Positions 35,733 through 44,814 are shown, counted from the first letter of the stretch. The stretch: DNA of 64,000 nt from Agrobacterium fabrum str. C58 (GCF_000092025.1 NC_003062.2:804001-868000), one strand, 5' to 3'. Translations and numbers: made by a program. The notes: generated by a model not told the origin, from the letters alone.

Positions 35733-37358
35733 ATGAAAGCCTTCGCCACCCTTCTCGACCGCCTTGTCCTCACGCCGTCGCGCAACGGCAAGCTGAAGCT
35801 GCTCACCGATTATTTCCGCGATACGCCCGATCCCGACCGGGGCTACGGGTTGGCGGCCATTGCCGGCACGCTGGACCTCAAAAGCGTTAAACCGGCCATG
35901 CTGCGCGAGCTGGTTATGGAGCGCATGGACGAGGTGCTGTTCCGTTATTCCTACGATTATGTCGGCGATCTGGCCGAGACCATTTCGCTGGTCTGGGGCA
36001 ATATCGGCGGCGTGGATGATGCGGAGGCGCAGGATCCGCGCCTCGGCGAAGTCGTGACGCTGATGAACTCGCTGGGGCGTACCGAGGTGCGCGGCGCGGT
36101 GCGCGATCTGCTTGACCGGCTCGATACCTCCTCCCGTTTCGCTTTCCTCAAACTCGCCACCGGCAGCCTGCGTATCGGCGTTTCGGCGCGGCTGGCGCGG
36201 CAGGCGCTGGCGGATTTCGCGGATAAGGACATCACTGAAATCGAGACCCTTTGGCATGGTCTGACGCCCCCCTACACCACGCTATTCTCCTGGCTGGAGG
36301 GCAACTCCGACCGCCCGCTGCTGGCAACGCCCGCCATCTTCCATTCGGTGATGCTGGCGACACCGGTCGCCGATGGCGATCTCGATGCGCTGGATCCCGC
36401 CGACTATGCAGCAGAGTGGAAATGGGACGGTATCCGTGTGCAATTGTCCCGGGCCGGCGAAACGCGAAAGCTCTATTCCCGCTCCGGCGACGATATTTCC
36501 GGTGCTTTCCCGGATGTGCTTGACGCCATCGAATTCGAAGGCGTGATGGATGGCGAATTGCTGGTCGGTGGCACCGCGCGATCCAACAATCTCACCCGCA
36601 CCTTCTCGGATTTGCAGCAGCGGCTGAACCGCAAGACGGTAACGGCGAAGATGCGGGATGACTATCCCGCTTTCATCCGCGCTTATGACCTGCTGTTCGA
36701 GGGCGAGAGCGACATTCGCGCGCAAACCTACCTGGAGCGCCGCAACCGGCTGTCTGACATCATCGAGCGCGCGCCGCATGATCGCTTCGACCTCTCGCCG
36801 TTGATCGGCTTCTCCAGCTGGTCGGAACTCGACACTTTGCGCGCCGCACCGCCCGATCCTGTCATCGAAGGGGTGATGATCAAGCGCCGCGACAGCACCT
36901 ATCAGGCCGGGCGCGCCAAGGGGCCCTGGTTCAAGTGGAAACGCGATCCCTACAATATCGACGCCGTTATGATGTATGCCCAGCGTGGCCACGGCAAAAG
37001 ATCGAGCTATTATTCCGATTTCACCTTCGGTGTCTGGGCGGAAGGCGAGGATGGTGAACAGCTCGTGCCTGTCGGAAAGGCCTATTTCGGTTTCACCGAT
37101 GCCGAACTGGAAGTGCTGGACAAGTTCGTGCGCGACAATACGGTCGAGCGTTTCGGCCCGGTGCGGGCGGTGCGCGCCACACCGGATTTCGGTTTCGTGC
37201 TGGAGGTGGCCTTCGAAGGCATCAACCGCTCCACCCGCCACAAGTCAGGCGTTGCCATGCGGTTTCCGCGTATTGCAAGGTTGCGCGCCGACAAGCTGCC
37301 AGCCGAGGCCGACAGGCTCTCGACGCTGGTGGCGATGATCGATGGTGTGGAAGGTTAG
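35733..37358 (+). CDS. ATP-dependent DNA ligase
   Basis: 541 residues from MKAFATLLDRLVLTPSRNGK. Seals nicks using ATP. An N-terminal helical domain (about 1-200) is followed by the nucleotidyltransferase core with the adenylated lysine 230 in EWKWDGIRVQ, then GVMDGELLVG, VIEGVMIKRRDSTYQAGR and WFKWKRDPYNID, which are motifs I, III, IV and V-VI of ligases. The OB-fold ends near LVAMIDGVEG. This is the bacterial LigC/LigB-like type paired with an MBL exonuclease. Helicase and phosphoesterase genes often joined to this module are not next to it here. Confidence 0.9.
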   Translation: MKAFATLLDRLVLTPSRNGKLKLLTDYFRDTPDPDRGYGLAAIAGTLDLKSVKPAMLRELVMERMDEVLFRYSYDYVGDLAETISLVWGNIGGVDDAEAQDPRLGEVVTLMNSLGRTEVRGAVRDLLDRLDTSSRFAFLKLATGSLRIGVSARLARQALADFADKDITEIETLWHGLTPPYTTLFSWLEGNSDRPLLATPAIFHSVMLATPVADGDLDALDPADYAAEWKWDGIRVQLSRAGETRKLYSRSGDDISGAFPDVLDAIEFEGVMDGELLVGGTARSNNLTRTFSDLQQRLNRKTVTAKMRDDYPAFIRAYDLLFEGESDIRAQTYLERRNRLSDIIERAPHDRFDLSPLIGFSSWSELDTLRAAPPDPVIEGVMIKRRDSTYQAGRAKGPWFKWKRDPYNIDAVMMYAQRGHGKRSSYYSDFTFGVWAEGEDGEQLVPVGKAYFGFTDAELEVLDKFVRDNTVERFGPVRAVRATPDFGFVLEVAFEGINRSTRHKSGVAMRFPRIARLRADKLPAEADRLSTLVAMIDGVEG

Positions 37359-37512
37359 GGAAATGAGGCAGCTTCGCGATCGTAAACCTTACCCGGTCCA
37401 GAAATTGCCATGATGGCTGCGAATACATTGTTGTCATTCGCGAATCCGTGATTGGACAGCTCCCCGCCGCAGTGCTGAACTGCTGTTACAACTATCCTCC
37501 TCAGGTGACCAT

Positions 37513-38478
37513 ATGCCAGACAAACGCTTTCTTTCCTCAGCCTTCGGACAGGAAGAGAGCGGCACGAGCATCCCGAGCCTGACCCGGCGAAGCCTGCTGG
37601 CCGGTGCCATGGGTCTGTCGGCGGCCGCATTTTTACCACCCCGCGCGAAAGCGGGCATTGTCGCCCCCGAGGTGCTGCCACTGGAACGGCAGGATTATGC
37701 GGAGGCGCGCAAACGGTTCCACACCCATCTCCTGCGAAAGATGGCCGCGCCGGAAAAATCATCGGTTCTCGGCACGCCACCGGGCGCGGAACGCGTCACC
37801 TATCCCGGCGGGCCGGATGGTTCGATCGAACTTGTCGCCTGGCTCTCCCATTACCAGCCCTCAAAAACGTTGAAACCCGCGGTCCTGTTTCTCCACGGCG
37901 GCAATGCCACCGGTGATGGCCATTGGGCGCTGATGAAGCCCTATTGGGAAGCGGGCTATGTCGTGCTTTTACCGTCTTTCCGCGGGGAGAACGGCCAGAG
38001 CGGCCATTATTCCGGTTTTTACAACGAAACGGCGGATGCGCTGGCGGCGGCGACCTATCTGGAAAATCTGCCCGGCATCGATAGAAACCGCTTCTTCATC
38101 GCCGGCCATTCCAATGGCGGCACGCTGACGCTTCTGGCCGCCATGAGCCGCAAGTTCCGCGCCGCAGCCCCCATCTCCGCCGGTGTCAATTCCTGGCGTT
38201 ATTTCAACCGCTATAGCGACGAGATCTGTTTCGACGAGACCGACGAGCGCGAATTCATCATGCGCTCCTCCGTCTGCTTCGGCCCCAGCCTCAAATGTCC
38301 GGCGCTGCTTCTGCGCGGCACGGAGGAGCGGCCGTTTGATGCCGATCACCAGCTTTTCGTGGATCGCGCCCTGACATCCGGATTCAAGATCGACAAAAAA
38401 CTGCTGCCCGGCACCCACAATGGCGTGGTGCCGCATGCGGTGGAGGAGAGCATCCGCCTTTTCAACGCATTTGTTTGA
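37513..38478 (+). CDS. Tat-exported alpha/beta hydrolase (prolyl oligopeptidase-like)
   Basis: 321 residues. LTRRSLLAGAMGLSAAAFLPP at about residues 23-43 is a twin-arginine signal peptide. The mature alpha/beta hydrolase core includes AVLFLHGGNATGDG (oxyanion), a nucleophile elbow in AGHSNGGTLTLLAAM, a likely acid in LLLRGTEERPFDADHQL and the catalytic histidine in PGTHNGVV. Likely a periplasmic esterase or peptidase; the substrate is unknown. Single gene, close to but not coupled with the ligase gene. Confidence 0.82.
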   Translation: MPDKRFLSSAFGQEESGTSIPSLTRRSLLAGAMGLSAAAFLPPRAKAGIVAPEVLPLERQDYAEARKRFHTHLLRKMAAPEKSSVLGTPPGAERVTYPGGPDGSIELVAWLSHYQPSKTLKPAVLFLHGGNATGDGHWALMKPYWEAGYVVLLPSFRGENGQSGHYSGFYNETADALAAATYLENLPGIDRNRFFIAGHSNGGTLTLLAAMSRKFRAAAPISAGVNSWRYFNRYSDEICFDETDEREFIMRSSVCFGPSLKCPALLLRGTEERPFDADHQLFVDRALTSGFKIDKKLLPGTHNGVVPHAVEESIRLFNAFV

Positions 38479-38515
38479 AACGCGATATGACGCCGCTGGT
38501 TAGGACGTGTGAGGT

Positions 38516-39331
38516 TTAGCTCTTGAGGATGGACGTCTTCGCCTGCTCCGCCCACCAGGCACCATCTTTCTTGTCGGCATATTGGGCGCGTTTGTTGGTG
38601 AATTGCCCCTGGGTGCACATCTCACGGTAATTGCGCTCCGGCAGACCAAGCTCCTTGACGACGGCATGCACTACCGTCGGGCCGGTCATGTCATAAACGC
38701 TGACGAGCGTTCCCTCTTCGATATTCTGGGCAATACGGTCGGCGATCAGCTTCAGCGCCGGGTGACCGGGTCTGGAGGCCATGAAATAATTCGTCACTTC
38801 GCCATCTTTCATGGCGATGAAGACGGCTTCTTCATCCGGGCCGATCGCATCTTCCGGGCGGGCCGCGAAATTGGAATCGATGTCGAGATAGATACCGCCA
38901 TCCTGCAAAAGGACCAGAATGCGCCAGAAATCCGCCTTGGCGGCACCCACCTGCAGCCGGCGGAAGGCATCGGCGTAACGCCCGGGAAAATGCCGGTCGA
39001 TATAGGCCTGGCACGCCTCGTCATCATGATAACGATATTCGAATTCCGGGGTCAGCCAACGGTTGAACAGGAAATTCGCATAGATCGGCGTCGTTACCCG
39101 GTTGGAGTAATTCGTCTGCCAGATGATGCGTGGAATGGCTTTTTCCGATTTCGGGCGGCGGCGGGCCGGCTGGTGCGCTGGAAGCGTCTTTCTTGTGCCG
39201 GGCCGCAGGAACAGATCGATGGAGAAGATGACCTTGACGATGTTGCCGCCGATCTTGATCGCGCGGTACGCAATGGGGTTGTAGCCATGCTTAGTCAAGT
39301 TCAATGCTCCCGCGTGTGGAATCGCCAGCAC
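38516..39331 (-). CDS. Glycosyltransferase family 32 (OCH1-like) protein
   Basis: 271 residues; the first in-frame start codon is a GTG at 39331. AIPRIIWQTNYSNRVTTPIY opens the GT32 domain, and RLQVGAAKADFWRILVLLQD plus GGIYLDIDSNF provide the conserved Arg-Asp-Asp-sugar site with the DxD metal motif (LDIDS). It would transfer a hexose from a nucleotide sugar to a surface polysaccharide or lipid. No other polysaccharide gene is nearby. An N-terminal helix at about 12-45 may bind the membrane. Confidence 0.8.
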   Translation of the reverse strand: MLAIPHAGALNLTKHGYNPIAYRAIKIGGNIVKVIFSIDLFLRPGTRKTLPAHQPARRRPKSEKAIPRIIWQTNYSNRVTTPIYANFLFNRWLTPEFEYRYHDDEACQAYIDRHFPGRYADAFRRLQVGAAKADFWRILVLLQDGGIYLDIDSNFAARPEDAIGPDEEAVFIAMKDGEVTNYFMASRPGHPALKLIADRIAQNIEEGTLVSVYDMTGPTVVHAVVKELGLPERNYREMCTQGQFTNKRAQYADKKDGAWWAEQAKTSILKS

Positions 39332-39418
39332 TTCCTGTCGCTATTGTCACGCGCGTGGAAACGGCGGTACGCGGTATTTATTGTAGGCAATTAATTTGTC
39401 AATACGCTGAAAACAAGC

Positions 39419-39449
39419 CGGCCGAGCCCGGATAAACGGGGCTCGGCCG
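39419..39449 (-). terminator. Terminator of the P-type ATPase gene
   Basis: CGGCCGAGCCC and GGGCTCGGCCG flank a short loop, 19 bases after the ATPase stop. On the minus strand it runs into CTTGTTTT; on plus it is followed by TTTTCGG, so it may stop either strand. Confidence 0.7.
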
Positions 39450-39467
39450 TTTTCGGAAAAGCTGGGG

Positions 39468-42185
39468 TCAGGTTTTGCGGCCGTTGAAGTAACCGAGCAG
39501 CCGCATGGCGTTGGCGGTCACCAGAACCGTGGCACCCGTATCGGCGAAGACGGCGAGCCACAGGCCAGAAACGCCGGTGACGGTCGTGACCAGGAACACA
39601 GCCTTCAGGCCGAGTGCGATCGTCACGTTCTGACGGATGTTGCTCATGGTGGCGCGCGACAGGCCGATAAGGCGGGCGGCATCGCCGACATTGTTGCGCA
39701 TCAGCGCCGCATCCGCGGCTTCCATCGCCACGTCGGTGCCGGAGCCGATGGCGACGCCGACGCTGGCCGCCGCAAGGGCCGGCGCGTCGTTGATGCCGTC
39801 GCCCACCATTACCACGGTCTTCTTTTCGGCGAGCTTGCGGATTTCCTCGACCTTGTTTTGCGGCAGCAATTCGCCGCGCGCTTCAAGGCCCAGCTTGTTG
39901 CCGATGGCACGCGCCGTGCGGGCATTGTCACCCGACAGCATCAGAGAGGAAATGCCCATATCCTTCAGCGCCTTGATGCCTTCGGCTGCATCCTTGCGCG
40001 GTTCGTCGCGCATGGCGAAGAGGCCGCTTGCCACCCCCTCGGCCATGACAACGGCCACGGTCTTGCCTTCGCTTTCAAGTGCGGAAATACGCTCGGCAAG
40101 TTCATTCGATACGGTCCCGACGTCGGTTGCAAAACGCGGCGCGCCGATGAACAGGCGCTTGCCGCCGACATTCCCCTGCATGCCGCGTCCGGAAATCGCC
40201 TTGATCTCTGAGCCGGGCAGGGGAATTACGCCTGCCTTGTTGGCATGGCTGACGATGGCTCTGGCAAGTGGATGGCTAGATTCGTTCTCGATTGTCGCGG
40301 CCTGCGCAATCAGCTCGGCCTCGTTGCCGTCAAGCGCCACCACGTCTGTGACCACGGGTTCACCGAGCGTCAACGTACCGGTCTTGTCGAAGGCGACGGT
40401 TTCGGTGCGCGCCAGCATTTCGATGACCGCGCCGCCCTTCACCAGCATGCCGTGCCGTGCCGCAGCCGAAAGACTGGAGGCGATGGCTGCGGGAACGGAG
40501 ATGACCAGCGCGCAGGGGCAACCAATCAGGAGCAGGGCAAGACCGCGATAGATCCAGGTATCCCAGTCGCCGAGGCCGACAAGCGGCGGCACGACGATGG
40601 TGAGCGCGGAAATCGCCACGATCAGCGGCATGTAATAACGCGAGAAGCTCTGGATGAAGCGTTCCGTCGGGGCGCGGGCGTCCTGGGCTTCTTCGACAAG
40701 CGTGATGATGCGGGCAATGGTGTTGTCTTCCGGCGCGCGGTCGACACGGATGCGCAGCGAGCCGTCATGGTTGATCGAGCCGGCAAAGACACGCGCGCCC
40801 TTTTCCTTGGCGACGGGAATGCTTTCGCCGGTCATCGGCGATTCGTCGACGCTGGATTGACCTTCCATGACAACGCCATCGGCGGCGATGCGGTCGCCGG
40901 GGCGGGCCACGACCACCTGGCCGATGCGCACCTGATCGGCGGCGATCTGCCGCAGCGAGCCGTTTTCTTCCACCAGCGCGGTTTTCGGCAGCAGCGAACC
41001 GAGCGCCTTGATGCCGGAGCGGGCGCGGGCGGCCGCGAAACCTTCCAGCAATTCGCCGACGGAGAACAGCAGCACGACAATGGCCGCCTCTTCCGCCTCG
41101 CCGATGATGATCGCGCCGATGGCGGCAATCGTCATCAGCATCTCGATGGTGAAGACCGCGCCGAAACGGGCGGCGTTGAAGGCATTTCTCGCGATCGGGA
41201 AAAGCGTGGCCAGCGTGGCGACGATGAAGGCATAGCTGCCCCATGCCGGGAAGGTCAGTTCCGCCGCATAGGCGATGGCGACCAGCACGGTGCCGGTGAA
41301 GGTATTGCGTGCTTTCGCGCTGCGCCACCACGCGCCTTTTTCATCCGCGCCATGGGCGTGCCCTATCTCGGCGCTCTGGCTTGCGGCGGCAGGTGCGGCA
41401 GCGTGCGATTGGCCAGCATGATCGTGGCCGGAATGGTCGTGACCTGAATGATCATGGTCGGAATGGTCATGATCATGCCCCTTGCAGGACTGGTGATCGT
41501 GTCCCGAATGGTCATGCGCTGCGTGGTCGTGCCCGGAATGGTCATGATCGTGGTGATGGCCGCCGCATGTCGCGTGGTCATGGTCGTGATTCTGCTCAGG
41601 CGTCTTTTCGCGCGCGGTCTTTTCCTGCGGCAGCAGAGCGGGTTTGAAGCCGAGCTTGCGCAGCGTGTCCTCGATCTTTTCGACCGGGGTCTTGTTCTCG
41701 GCAAGCGACAGGTTCAGCCTTTCGCGGGCCACGGAGACCTTGACGTCGCCAACGCCGGGCAGGCGGGAAAGCGCGGTTTCGATCTTGGCCGCGCAGCTGC
41801 CGCAATCCATGCCGCCGACCGAAAAGATCAGTGCATTGTTCTTTTCAGCCGGTATTTCGGCTTCATCATGGTGATGACCGCCGCAGGTGGAATGGTCGTG
41901 ATGATCGGCCGCCTTTGCCTCGGGAGCCTTGTCGCGCGGCAGCAAAGCGGGCTTGAAGCCAAGCTTGCGCAACGTATCCTCGATCTTTTCGACCGGGGTT
42001 TTATTCTCGGCAAGCGACAGGTTCAACCTTTCGCGGGCAACCGATACCTTGACGTCTGCAACGCCGGGCAGGCGCGAGAGCGCGGTTTCGATCTTCGCCG
42101 CACAGCTGCCGCAATCCATGCCGCCGACCTTGAAGGTCAGTTCCTCTGATTCCCCGTTCAAACTGCCGCGTGTCGAAATATTCAT
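39468..42185 (-). CDS. zntA: Zn2+/Cd2+/Pb2+-type P1B ATPase with two N-terminal metal-binding domains
   Basis: 905 residues from MNISTRGSLNG (AGGAG upstream). Exports divalent soft metals to the periplasm. Two heavy-metal-associated domains, with GMDCGSC at residues 22-28 and again at 125-131, are almost identical. A long His-rich linker (about 190-265, HDHSGHDHAAHDHSG-type) separates them from the ATPase. The core has GCPCALVIS (transmembrane CPC), FDKTGTLT (phosphorylated Asp), SSHPLARA and GDGINDAPALA. Control is probably by a MerR-type activator at the promoter just upstream; no such gene is adjacent. Confidence 0.9.
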   Translation of the reverse strand: MNISTRGSLNGESEELTFKVGGMDCGSCAAKIETALSRLPGVADVKVSVARERLNLSLAENKTPVEKIEDTLRKLGFKPALLPRDKAPEAKAADHHDHSTCGGHHHDEAEIPAEKNNALIFSVGGMDCGSCAAKIETALSRLPGVGDVKVSVARERLNLSLAENKTPVEKIEDTLRKLGFKPALLPQEKTAREKTPEQNHDHDHATCGGHHHDHDHSGHDHAAHDHSGHDHQSCKGHDHDHSDHDHSGHDHSGHDHAGQSHAAAPAAASQSAEIGHAHGADEKGAWWRSAKARNTFTGTVLVAIAYAAELTFPAWGSYAFIVATLATLFPIARNAFNAARFGAVFTIEMLMTIAAIGAIIIGEAEEAAIVVLLFSVGELLEGFAAARARSGIKALGSLLPKTALVEENGSLRQIAADQVRIGQVVVARPGDRIAADGVVMEGQSSVDESPMTGESIPVAKEKGARVFAGSINHDGSLRIRVDRAPEDNTIARIITLVEEAQDARAPTERFIQSFSRYYMPLIVAISALTIVVPPLVGLGDWDTWIYRGLALLLIGCPCALVISVPAAIASSLSAAARHGMLVKGGAVIEMLARTETVAFDKTGTLTLGEPVVTDVVALDGNEAELIAQAATIENESSHPLARAIVSHANKAGVIPLPGSEIKAISGRGMQGNVGGKRLFIGAPRFATDVGTVSNELAERISALESEGKTVAVVMAEGVASGLFAMRDEPRKDAAEGIKALKDMGISSLMLSGDNARTARAIGNKLGLEARGELLPQNKVEEIRKLAEKKTVVMVGDGINDAPALAAASVGVAIGSGTDVAMEAADAALMRNNVGDAARLIGLSRATMSNIRQNVTIALGLKAVFLVTTVTGVSGLWLAVFADTGATVLVTANAMRLLGYFNGRKT

Positions 42186-42216
42186 GGTTCTCGCTCCTGA
42201 ATTCCAGTCGACAGCC

Positions 42217-42247
42217 AATCTGGCACCTCTAGCAACTAGAGCTTCAA
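42217..42247 (-). promoter_or_regulatory. MerR-type promoter of the P-type ATPase gene
   Basis: On the minus strand a -35 TTGAAG and a -10 CAGATT are separated by 19 bases, longer than optimal, with a perfect dyad CTCTAG-TTG-CTAGAG in the spacer. This is the CueR/ZntR/MerR architecture, in which the activator untwists the spacer. The leader to the ATG would be only about 30 bases. Confidence 0.65.
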
Positions 42248-42353
42248 GAGGAAAAATGCAGTTTTCCGATTTTTTTTGAAAATACCGACGCCAGCCTCGC
42301 GCCAGCCGCGCGGTTCATCATGCCAGCAGATTGGATTCCATGAAGCGGTTCAG

Positions 42354-43262
42354 ATGATAGCACTCCTTTTGAAAAACGGTCGCCGGGCGGCCTCTCTGCT
42401 GGGGCTTGCCCTGCTGCCGCTGATGAGCGGTTGCCTTTTCGTGACGGATACGACCCGGATGGACCCGGATGTCTTCGTCAGGGAAACGGCGCCGGTCTTC
42501 AATTTTAATTCCGTCAGTTCCAATCGCCAGCCGGAACTGCCGCCGCAGCCGGGCCAGCTTTCGACGCGGCCGCCGGACCTGTTCAGAACCCGCTTCCATC
42601 AGGAATATGGCCCGCCAGTGCGCGGGCAGGGGCTGCAAGCACCGCAGGTGCAGGGCTATAATGTGCCGCAGGCGCAGGGCCAGACGATGGCCTATGGCCT
42701 GCCTGTCTCCAACCCGCTGCACCGGGTCATGTATGGCCCGATCCGCGACGAGGACCGCTCGCTGCCGGCCATTCCCTATGGCCGCATCGATCCGCGTTAT
42801 CTCAGGCAGGAAGTCAGCTACCAGACGGCGGAAGCGCCGGGCACCATCGTGGTCGATACCAGACAGCATTTTCTCTATCTCGTGCAGTCCGGCGGCAAGG
42901 CGATCCGTTATGGCGTCGGCCTCGGCCGTGATGGTTATGCCTGGTCGGGCCGCGGCAAGATCCAGTGGAAAGCGAAATGGCCGCGCTGGACGCCGCCCGA
43001 CGAAATGGTCAAGCGCCAGCCTGAACTCACCTCCATCTCGGCCGCCAATGGTGGCATGACGCCGGGTCTCAACAACCCGCTCGGCGCCCGTGCGCTTTAC
43101 ATCTTCAAGGATGGCAAGGACACGCTGTACCGCGTGCACGGAACGCCTGACTGGCAGTCCGTCGGCAAGGCGACGTCCTCCGGCTGCGTGCGCATGCTCA
43201 ATCAGGATGTGATCGACCTCTACGAACGTGTGCCGCAGGGGGCGCAGATTGTGGTTATCTGA
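42354..43262 (+). CDS. L,D-transpeptidase (YkuD domain), lipoprotein
   Basis: 302 residues from MIALLLKNGRRAASLLGLAL. A lipobox, LMSGC, is predicted at about residue 26. An intrinsically disordered Gln/Pro-rich spacer (about 60-130) leads to the YkuD domain: GTIVVDTRQHFLYLVQSGG, RYGVGLGRDGYAWSG and the catalytic block HGTPDW...SSGCVRMLNQDVIDL with the nucleophilic cysteine. It forms 3-3 peptidoglycan cross-links or attaches outer-membrane proteins to murein. Followed 158 bases later by a paralogue. Confidence 0.85.
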   Translation: MIALLLKNGRRAASLLGLALLPLMSGCLFVTDTTRMDPDVFVRETAPVFNFNSVSSNRQPELPPQPGQLSTRPPDLFRTRFHQEYGPPVRGQGLQAPQVQGYNVPQAQGQTMAYGLPVSNPLHRVMYGPIRDEDRSLPAIPYGRIDPRYLRQEVSYQTAEAPGTIVVDTRQHFLYLVQSGGKAIRYGVGLGRDGYAWSGRGKIQWKAKWPRWTPPDEMVKRQPELTSISAANGGMTPGLNNPLGARALYIFKDGKDTLYRVHGTPDWQSVGKATSSGCVRMLNQDVIDLYERVPQGAQIVVI

Positions 43263-43420
43263 CCACGTTCTAAAAGAAAGAGATGCGGGCGTCGTTCTGC
43301 CAGCGCCTTCCGACTGGCTTTTAGCGGTCGGTTAACTATTTTCGCAATACGCCTGTACACGTGGAACAAACGATGTACAGCGGCGATATAGCCGTTCGAA
43401 ATGTGGGACAATCCGGCCTT

Positions 43421-44146
43421 ATGACAAGCACCGACACAGATCTTTCCAGACGTACTTTTCTTTCCCTTCTGGGTATTTCCTCCGCTTCATTGCTGGCCGG
43501 CTGCGCGTCCTCCGGCACGGGTGAAGCCATTCGCCAGCAGGCGAGCAGCATCGGCAGCGATTTCCGCCAGATGTTCTCGTCAGGCGTCAGCGATGCGGAA
43601 CTGGCCGTCATGTACGGCTCGGTCGAGGATGGCGGTTACGTCATTCCCGCGGTTCCCTATCAGAAGATCGACCGCCGCTATTATCGCCAGCGGGTCGTCG
43701 ACCCGACCGGCGAACGCCCCGGCACCGTCGTCGTCGATACGCGCTCGCGCTTCCTTTATGTCGTGGAGCAGGGCGGCAGCGCCATGCGCTACGGCGTCGG
43801 CATCGGCCGCGATGGTTTCGCCTGGTCGGGCGAAGGTGTCATCCAGTGGCGCCAGAAATGGCCGAAATGGACCCCGCCGGATGAAATGGTCGCCCGCCAG
43901 CCGGAACTGGTCAAATATTCCTCCAAGAATGGCGGCATGCCGCCGGGCCTGAAAAACCCGCTCGGTGCCCGCGCGCTCTATATCTTCCAGAACGGCAAGG
44001 ATACGCTCTACCGCCTGCACGGCTCGCCGGAATGGAACTCCATCGGCAAGGCCGTCTCCTCCGGTTGCGTGCGCCTGATGAACCAGGACGTCATCGACCT
44101 CTACGACCGCGTGCCGCAGAAGGCGCGTGTGGTGGTGTGGCAGTAA
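43421..44146 (+). CDS. L,D-transpeptidase (YkuD domain), Tat-type lipoprotein
   Basis: 241 residues from MTSTDTDLSRRTFLSLLG. SRRTFLSLLGISSASLLAGC is a twin-arginine signal that ends in a lipobox, so the protein may be exported folded and lipidated. The YkuD domain matches the upstream gene closely: TVVVDTRSRFLYVVEQGG, GVGIGRDGFAWSGEGVI and HGSPEWNS with SSGCVRLMNQDVIDLYDRV. A shorter spacer than its neighbour. An earlier ATG at 43361 would move the Tat motif too far from the start. The two genes are probably an old tandem duplication. Confidence 0.83.
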   Translation: MTSTDTDLSRRTFLSLLGISSASLLAGCASSGTGEAIRQQASSIGSDFRQMFSSGVSDAELAVMYGSVEDGGYVIPAVPYQKIDRRYYRQRVVDPTGERPGTVVVDTRSRFLYVVEQGGSAMRYGVGIGRDGFAWSGEGVIQWRQKWPKWTPPDEMVARQPELVKYSSKNGGMPPGLKNPLGARALYIFQNGKDTLYRLHGSPEWNSIGKAVSSGCVRLMNQDVIDLYDRVPQKARVVVWQ

Positions 44147-44165
44147 GCCGAAAACTCCTCGCATA

Positions 44166-44190
44166 AAAAGGCGGCCTCGTGCCGCCTTTC
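44166..44190. terminator. Bidirectional terminator between L,D-transpeptidase and ohrR
   Basis: AAAGGCGG and CCGCCTTT enclose CCTCGTG, preceded by AAAA and followed by TCTCTTTTT. It serves both convergent genes. Confidence 0.75.
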
Positions 44191-44201
44191 TCTTTTTCGG
44201 C

Positions 44202-44660
44202 CTATGGCCGGGAGAGACCTTCCTTCAGCGCATTCACCTGATCGCGCAGCTGCGCCAGTTCCTCCAGCCCGCAGCCGGTGGCGCCGCCGATGGCGGCCAT
44301 GATCTTCACACCCTCTTTCTTGAGGTCGGCGCCTTTAGGCGTCAGCGCCACCAGCACCTGCCGCTCGTCCACCGTGCCCCGTTTGCGGGTGATCAGACCG
44401 GCATGCTCCAGCCTCTTGAGAAGCGGCGACAGCGTGCCCGAATCGAGGCCCAGCATTTCGCCGAGCGCCTTGACGGTGGATGTTTCCTTTTCCCACAGCG
44501 CCATCATGACGAGATATTGCGGATAGGTGAGCCCGATCGGGTCGAGCAGCGGCTTATAGGCGCGGGTAAAGGCATGCGCTGCGCCGTAAAGGGCAAAACA
44601 TATCTGCTGGTCCAGCCTCAACAGGCTTTCCATTGTCTTCTCGTTGCCCTCTGCGTCCAT
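44202..44660 (-). CDS. ohrR: Organic-hydroperoxide sensor OhrR (MarR family)
   Basis: 152 residues. RLDQQICFALYGAAHAFTRAY holds the peroxide-reactive Cys21, and GATGCGLEELA near the end places a second cysteine at 130, so it looks like the two-cysteine type as in Xanthomonas. LTYPQYLVMMALWEKETSTV and TLSPLLKRLEHAGLITRKRG are the winged helix. Oxidation releases it from DNA, inducing ohr. Divergent from ohr with a perfect 21-base palindrome between them. Confidence 0.92.
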   Translation of the reverse strand: MDAEGNEKTMESLLRLDQQICFALYGAAHAFTRAYKPLLDPIGLTYPQYLVMMALWEKETSTVKALGEMLGLDSGTLSPLLKRLEHAGLITRKRGTVDERQVLVALTPKGADLKKEGVKIMAAIGGATGCGLEELAQLRDQVNALKEGLSRP

Positions 44661-44793
44661 TTTCCTGCTCCAAAATCAACCGGGGAGGGAACAATCGGCC
44701 CCCGCTTTCGGTTCCTGCCACATGAATGCGCGGCGAAATTTCCTGAAAATTATCGCAAAAAACAAATCGTCATTCAATGTGCAAAACTATATT

Positions 44794-44814
44794 GCGTACA
44801 ATTTAATTGTACGC
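44794..44814. promoter_or_regulatory. OhrR operator
   Basis: GCGTACAATT, one base (T), AATTGTACGC: a perfect 21-base inverted repeat in the ohrR-ohr gap, 39 bases upstream of the ohr start. TACAATT-AATTGTA is the known core recognised by OhrR, so it should repress both divergent genes. Confidence 0.9.
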
